NCBI GenBank assembly: GCA_027576995.1
Contig: JANBQC010000004.1
Coordinates: forward strand, 111,843 to 175,842
Origin: Dimargaris cristalligena
Taxonomy: Eukaryota; Kickxellomycota; Dimargaritomycetes; Dimargaritales; Dimargaritaceae
Reading direction: 5' to 3'
Length of the DNA: 64,000 nucleotides
Made by a program: the position numbers and the translations under genes. This document shows positions 59,801-64,000 of the stretch, in pieces; the first letter of the stretch is position 1; every line of letters begins with the position of its first letter. The notes under the pieces were generated by a model. The model was not told the DNA's origin. It saw only the letters and a program-made list of their open reading frames with translations, and made no database searches.

Positions 59801-60865
59801 TACCATTCAGTCTCTCTTACTTCCTGCCTACTTTTGTACAGGACTACCCTAAACTGAGAAAAGGGGGGCTACATCTTCCAAGTATTGCATACATATGCCA
59901 GTATTATGGAAGGGATTCCTCTCCCCCGGACTACCTGGTCCGTAATAATAGGCAAGCCGTTTTGGGATCTAACCTTTTTCCGTATATAAACATATTTCTG
60001 ATATCTTCATTGACTTTCCCCTCCATCCATCAATCAATTGTTCAACTGACATACTTTCCATTCTATGCGCCCTTCTCAAATGATCCCGCGATGTTGTAAT
60101 TAATTCTAATCCGTAGACCAGCGGAACAATCACCACTCAAGCAACGGTACGGGGTCCACGGCCACAGACAAGGGCAATGCGGCTTCCCCTTGGCCCAAGG
60201 GGGATGCACCGGATGATCACTTCTTAAACGCACCCCTTTCCCATGTCCTAGAGTGCCTATTGCAGTCCGCTACTGCTTCTGGCCCACTCCCACCTTTGAC
60301 TTTCCCACAACAAGCTCCTGCGGGGGGTCCTTTGGCTTCGCTCCCCCCGATCCCAGGGCTTTTCCCCCCAAGTAGCCAGCCTGTCCCGTCGCGTGGGTGG
60401 GATCAGTTCTCCTTTGTTCAGCGTCGCATACCTCGGGGGGACATGAGGCCCATCCCCCTACGAAGCCAACCGCATCCTTCTCTAGGCGTGCCCGCCTCGT
60501 CCCCCTCTTTAGCTGCACCAACCGGGGTTCGTAGTAACCATAATCGTGGGCATCCGTTCCTATCCCACCCGCGTCCGCCTTATCCTTCAACTCTCGATCC
60601 ACTGGCCCCACCCCTCGGGGGTTTTTTGCCCCACTTGGTGCCCCCTGGGTCCGCTCCACAGTCCCAGCGTCCATCCCTACCCCCACTACTGGCGACGGCG
60701 GCGACTCACGCCTATCCGTACCGACCTACTCCCCCCGCCCATCGATCACCACTACTGCCTCCGCTTCCTGTGCCACCTAGCAACCGCAATGGCCCCACCG
60801 CCCCTGCTTCTTCGCCTCTGATTTCACCGTATAATAACCCCTCACTACCCCGGCCAACCCAATGA
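56870..60865 (+). CDS. PIAS/Siz-type SUMO E3 ligase, four exons (5' exon missing)
   Basis: Exons 56870..58063, 58306..58411, 58616..59560 and 60117..60865 total 2994 nt in one frame (997 residues plus stop). Introns start GTACGT, GTAGGT and GTTAGT and end CTAG, TTAG and GTAG. An N-terminal SAP domain (ELGALL... LAGNKAELVQRVIRNY) binds DNA. A Ser/Pro linker leads to a PINIT domain from about residue 262 across the first splice. The SP-RING (about 440-510) has EDDDIAATS then CPL, PCR, C-x-H-x2-C and CPVC, matching PIAS proteins closely; it recruits the Ubc9-SUMO thioester. A SUMO-interacting motif VEVIDLTLSDSE lies near 623, followed by a Pro-rich tail of about 250 residues. The start codon lies in an unidentified upstream exon; the acceptor ATCCAG before 56870 sets the first exon given. 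Confidence 0.88.
58131..58152. repeat. (TA)n microsatellite inside a SUMO-ligase intron
   Basis: About 22 bases of alternating AT within the intron 58064-58305. Confidence 0.85.
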
Positions 60866-61650
60866 GAATCCGCTCGTTACGCCAACTCATTTATCCTTGT
60901 TACACCCACTGTCCTCTTCTCCTTCAGCTCTTGTGTAAACACCCCCCCCCTTCCCCCGTGATTTTATCGGGGTCTAGCGCGTTCGCTCGTTTATCCCCCT
61001 CTCCGTTATATCCTGTGGAGCTAGAGCACGCTCAAGCGTATGGAGGAAATATGATTTATCGCCAGACCAAAATTAATATGTCCTTATATTGACACTCGTT
61101 CATGTATCTTGTTAATCACCACAACTCACCGCATCATGATTCAGCACTTACAGTTTCATGGTATACAGTCTTATTTGCATTTAGTCGTATTTTATGTGAC
61201 CCTATTTCAAAATTCGTGTATAATTAAAAATTGTGTAATCAGGGCAGGTAGATTCCTAGACCCACGCTGATTTTCAAATAGGATACACCCATCTGTACGA
61301 GATTCGGGCAATTCCCTATCGTAATTATTACAATATTCCTCCCTACCTCGACTCCCAATTTAAATGCTGTATCTATCTTGTGGAATGATGGTTGTATAGG
61401 GCATGGGTTTACTAACAGTCCATTGATATAGCGAGAAATAATAATATGATTACATTGGGACTTAGGGCACATTTCAAAATAGCGAAATTGTCTATGTGCG
61501 TATGGGTATGAAATTGAATAGATCCAAAACAAAGACTTCAAACAGCCTCCAATGCTCCCGAGAAGCATTTGGTTAAAAACAGATGACGCAGATTAAATGC
61601 TGGGCTCCATTTAGTCCCCTTGAACTCAGCTGAATAGTTTGGTACTACCC
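60866..61650. other. Convergent intergenic region
   Basis: About 785 bases between the stops of the SUMO ligase and the WBP2-like gene; a C-rich part near the SUMO ligase stop, then AT-rich. Nothing recognised. Confidence 0.6.
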
Positions 61651-62693
61651 CTAGTTCTGGTGGGCATTTAGAGTATTTTTAATGCACTCATCATAGGATG
61701 GTAGCTCATCCGGTGAGGAGTCCCGATTGCCTGCGGTCGCAGTAGAAGGTGCAGTCGGATTATTTGCGATGTTATTCCGAGTATTCGAAGAGGGACCTGA
61801 TCCAGATTGGGTACTAGTGACCGCCGTCACCGTCGCTGCTGCTGCCGCGGCCGATGATTGTGGCTCATCAGAGTCGCGCCCCGCCGAGTAGGGTGGTAGA
61901 GGTTCCAAGACCACCGGATTCGTATGGCCTTCCGCCAGTCGTTCTTGTACGTTACGCAAAGCCGATGAGAAGTCAAATCCACCACCTTCATTAAAGACCA
62001 GTCGCACGGCGCAGGGACCGGGCAGTTGCCCCTGGGCGACGGGTAAAATCACGCAGTGGTAGGCATTGGGTGCGAACCAAGGTTGGACGAATTGACCGTC
62101 CCGGATACGACTGATGGGGACAGTGAAATTGGCAAAAGGTCCCGTTGGGAGGTCGTTGATGTAAAGCATGCGTTGGTTGCTAACGTAGACCGTACCCGAG
62201 GCGGCCTGTAGATTTATATTGCTGCAGTAGTATGGGTTAGGATGAGGAATATACAGATACCCACCCAGTCATGGGGGTTTAAAAATGGAGTTTCGGTTAG
62301 TTGGTGGAAGTATGTACAGTAATGTATTTTAGTTTTACTACTTCCCGGCTCCTGGGTGCAGCTCATAGTTGGTCAAAGTAAAGGTTATAGGCGACGTTAT
62401 CCGTTTGACTGCTCGGCATAGAACGCCGGGTGTACCTACCTACTTCCAGGATAGCCACTGAATATAGTCCAGCAAGGCGATGTCCGAAATGATATATGTG
62501 GTAAATTCAAAACATCCATAGATGTATTACTGGTATTAGTTGGTCTATCGGGGAATAATATGTCCTTTAAAATTGGCCCAATGTGCCGAAGAAAGGGGCG
62601 CGAGGGAGACAGGGGGGGTTGCCTTTGTGCCGCAACGTCAACTCCTAACCAGTTAAGATTGGCGAGGGTTGGTGTAGCGGCACCATGCGTCAT
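61651..62693 (-). CDS. WBP2-like GRAM-domain protein
   Basis: Proposed exons 62693..62531, 62435..62342 and 62221..61651 total 828 nt, or 275 residues. Intron 2 (62341..62222; donor GTAGTA, acceptor CTGCAG) is well supported: it joins TLTNYELHPGAG to NINLQAASGTVYVSNQRMLY in frame. Intron 1 (62530..62436) is tentative. The GRAM/PH-like domain runs from about residue 66 to 170 and shows GPFANFTVPISRI, GQFVQPWFAPN and VRLVFNEGGGFDF, hallmarks of WW-domain-binding protein 2 relatives. The disordered tail has two LPxY motifs (LPPY and LPSY), which can bind WW domains such as those of Rsp5/Nedd4 ligases. N-terminal LNWLGVDVAAQ fits the family's opening LNW. Family members link membranes, ubiquitin ligases and transcription; the role here is inference. 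Confidence 0.8.
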
Positions 62694-63660
62694 ACCAATA
62701 AGCCATTAGCCACTCTCTTTCCAGAGCAATCCAGCGGAATGGGCGTACCAACTACGAATAACACCTACTTTCCATGTTCCAAGGAGCATTTTACACGGCC
62801 TTGCTGGAAAAAGAACTTCTCTTGGGGCAACGGAATGGGTGCCCGGCTGGACGGGTCGAACATGACGCAGTTCAGGGCCATTCTAAAAATAGCGTTTGGT
62901 GTGAGGAGTGGAAACAAAAGAAAAAGGAGGTACTACTGCTGTTCTGGGCCGTTCGCTGGAATGGAGAAATCAATAGGAAGAGGGTGAAAATAAGGTATTC
63001 GGAATGTCGCCCATAAGAATGCGGTGAGCCTATTAGAGTGCCAAGCCCCCACAGTGTCATATGGGCCACTAAAAATCCATTATATTTCGATGGCATAGTT
63101 TAGGCAAAACAGTTCCCATGATTGTCATCAGACTGAGAAAATGAATGGATATTGGGCTAAAATTCCGCACTGGCGTAATATAAGGGAAGGGGTTTTATAA
63201 GGCGTTGGCTGAATAATTGAATTATAATACAACTCCCTACTATTTTCTAAATCAAGGTGCCATGTAGTTTTACTCAAAGTGTGAACTAGCCGTGTGGGGG
63301 GATTGTTGACATTTTCCCGATCCACTAAAATAAACAGGAACACCATTTTATTTCAACAAGACTATAGATAGATGGCTTTGTCAAGCCCTAAAAATTAACC
63401 AAAAAAAAAGACAAGTGGCTAGTCAACAGCCGTTCTTTTAGATAATGAACAGAGGAGCGTAGGGGGCATATATAACTGAGATGATTTAACTAGCTGGGTT
63501 TCAGTATTTCTCACATTTAAACTAATATAACGATATGGGTACACCCTAGGCCCGAATTCTACCGCCAGGATCGATCTATGCCTTCAAAGACTCGGCGGCT
63601 TCCAGGTAGCGGTTGCGCAGGGTATCCCATTTATTGGGAGCCGAGTCTGGTGTTAAAGTC
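62694..63660. other. Intergenic or 3' region
   Basis: No gene is supported. A minus-strand open frame ends at a stop near 63576 in a different frame from the repeat protein. Its last residues (KWDTLRNRYLEAAESLKA) look protein-like, so the repeat protein's C-terminus could lie here if a splice or frameshift joins them. Confidence 0.4.
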
Positions 63661-64000
63661 CTAAACAGTCTGGAGCTTCTTGCTGTTGACGGTATCGCGG
63701 AAGCGGCTGGAAGAGGGCTCGGTGTCTTCGTTGGAGCCGAACTTAGTATTGAAGCCCTGAACAGTCTGGAACTTCTTGCTGTTGACGGTATCGCGGAAGT
63801 GGCTGGAAGAAGGCTCAGTGTTTTCGTCGAAGCCGAATTTAGTATTGAAGTCCTGAACAGTCTGGAACTTCTTGCTGTTGACGGTATCACGGAAGCGGCT
63901 GGAAGAAGGCTCGGTGTCTTCGTTGGAGCCGAACTTAGTATTGAAGCCCTGAATGGCCTGGAACTTCGGGCTACTGACGGTATCGCGGAAGCGACTGGAA
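63661..64000 (-). CDS. Tandem-repeat protein, partial (N-terminal part beyond the window)
   Basis: Minus-strand frame open from the right edge to a TAG at 63663..63661. It encodes at least three and a half copies of a 32-residue unit: SSSRFRDTVNSKKFQTVQ then GFNTKFGSNEDTEP. Differences among copies are mostly at third codon positions (CGT/CGC, ACC/ACT, CCT/CCC, AAA/AAG), which supports this frame over the two others. In the last copy CAG has become TAG, which ends the frame. A second frame is also open through the array and ends at 63576 with KWDTLRNRYLEAAESLKA. No Cys, polar, probably unstructured. Function and start unknown; it recalls repeat-built fungal surface or stress proteins only in style. 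Confidence 0.6.
   Translation of the reverse strand, partial: SSRFRDTVSSPKFQAIQGFNTKFGSNEDTEPSSSRFRDTVNSKKFQTVQDFNTKFGFDENTEPSSSHFRDTVNSKKFQTVQGFNTKFGSNEDTEPSSSRFRDTVNSKKLQTV
63664..64000. repeat. 96-bp tandem repeat array
   Basis: The marker AACAGTCTGG recurs at 63664, 63760 and 63856, with a diverged form at 63952, a constant 96-base spacing (32 codons). The array continues past the right edge, so the copy number is not known. Confidence 0.92.

Overview
This is nuclear DNA of an early-diverging fungus. The reading rests on compact genes with short GT-AG introns (53-401 nt), fungal-style mitochondrial presequences, long pyrimidine-rich 5' leaders and A/T microsatellites at gene ends. The gene set is opisthokont: mitochondrial beta-oxidation thiolase, PIAS-type SUMO ligase, WBP2-like GRAM protein and METTL21-type methyltransferase. 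A Zoopagomycota or Mucoromycota-grade fungus is my best guess; nothing here fixes the genus.

Layout. 1-9 kb: a secreted protein with a duplicated dibasic motif (1032), mitochondrial 3-ketoacyl-CoA thiolase (minus, 3019-4221), mitoribosomal bS18m (5578), a small two-exon membrane protein (minus, 6515-7008) and cytosolic ribosomal protein uS4/Rps9 (8265-9235, two exons). 9-25 kb: an accessory region with two homologous small secreted proteins (11437, 14659), an unknown protein (17168), a secreted class 3 lipase (20598-21915) and a family of about 140-bp inverted-repeat elements in five places, one copy nested inside another. 25-30 kb: a poorly resolved membrane-protein candidate and a three-exon METTL21/EFM2-like methyltransferase (minus, 27987-29785).

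31-45 kb: four intronless, plus-strand, Ser/Thr/Pro-rich genes. The first (31567) carries an internally duplicated two-part module. The other three (35703, 39133, 44420) form a paralogous family sharing an N-terminal motif and, for two of them, a C-terminal domain. A 5S rRNA-like gene lies in the 4.5-kb gene-poor gap between the last two. 46-55 kb: F1-ATPase delta (minus, 46012-46840), a small three-exon gene (47870), F1-ATPase beta (49090-50625) and a mitochondrial DEAD-box helicase (52645-54663). 56-64 kb: a PIAS/Siz SUMO E3 ligase rebuilt from four exons (56870-60865), a WBP2-like GRAM protein (minus, 61651-62693) and a protein made of 32-residue tandem repeats cut by the right edge.

Working together. 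Many of the housekeeping genes act in mitochondria (thiolase, bS18m, F1 delta and beta, RNA helicase), and the two ATP synthase subunits lie 2.2 kb apart, head to head. The accessory genes are mostly secreted or low-complexity proteins with no family I recognise. Several have a TATAAATA box 260-540 bases before the ATG, which I did not see in front of the housekeeping genes. Gene structures with introns were built by hand from splice signals and frame; where exons are uncertain the entry says so.
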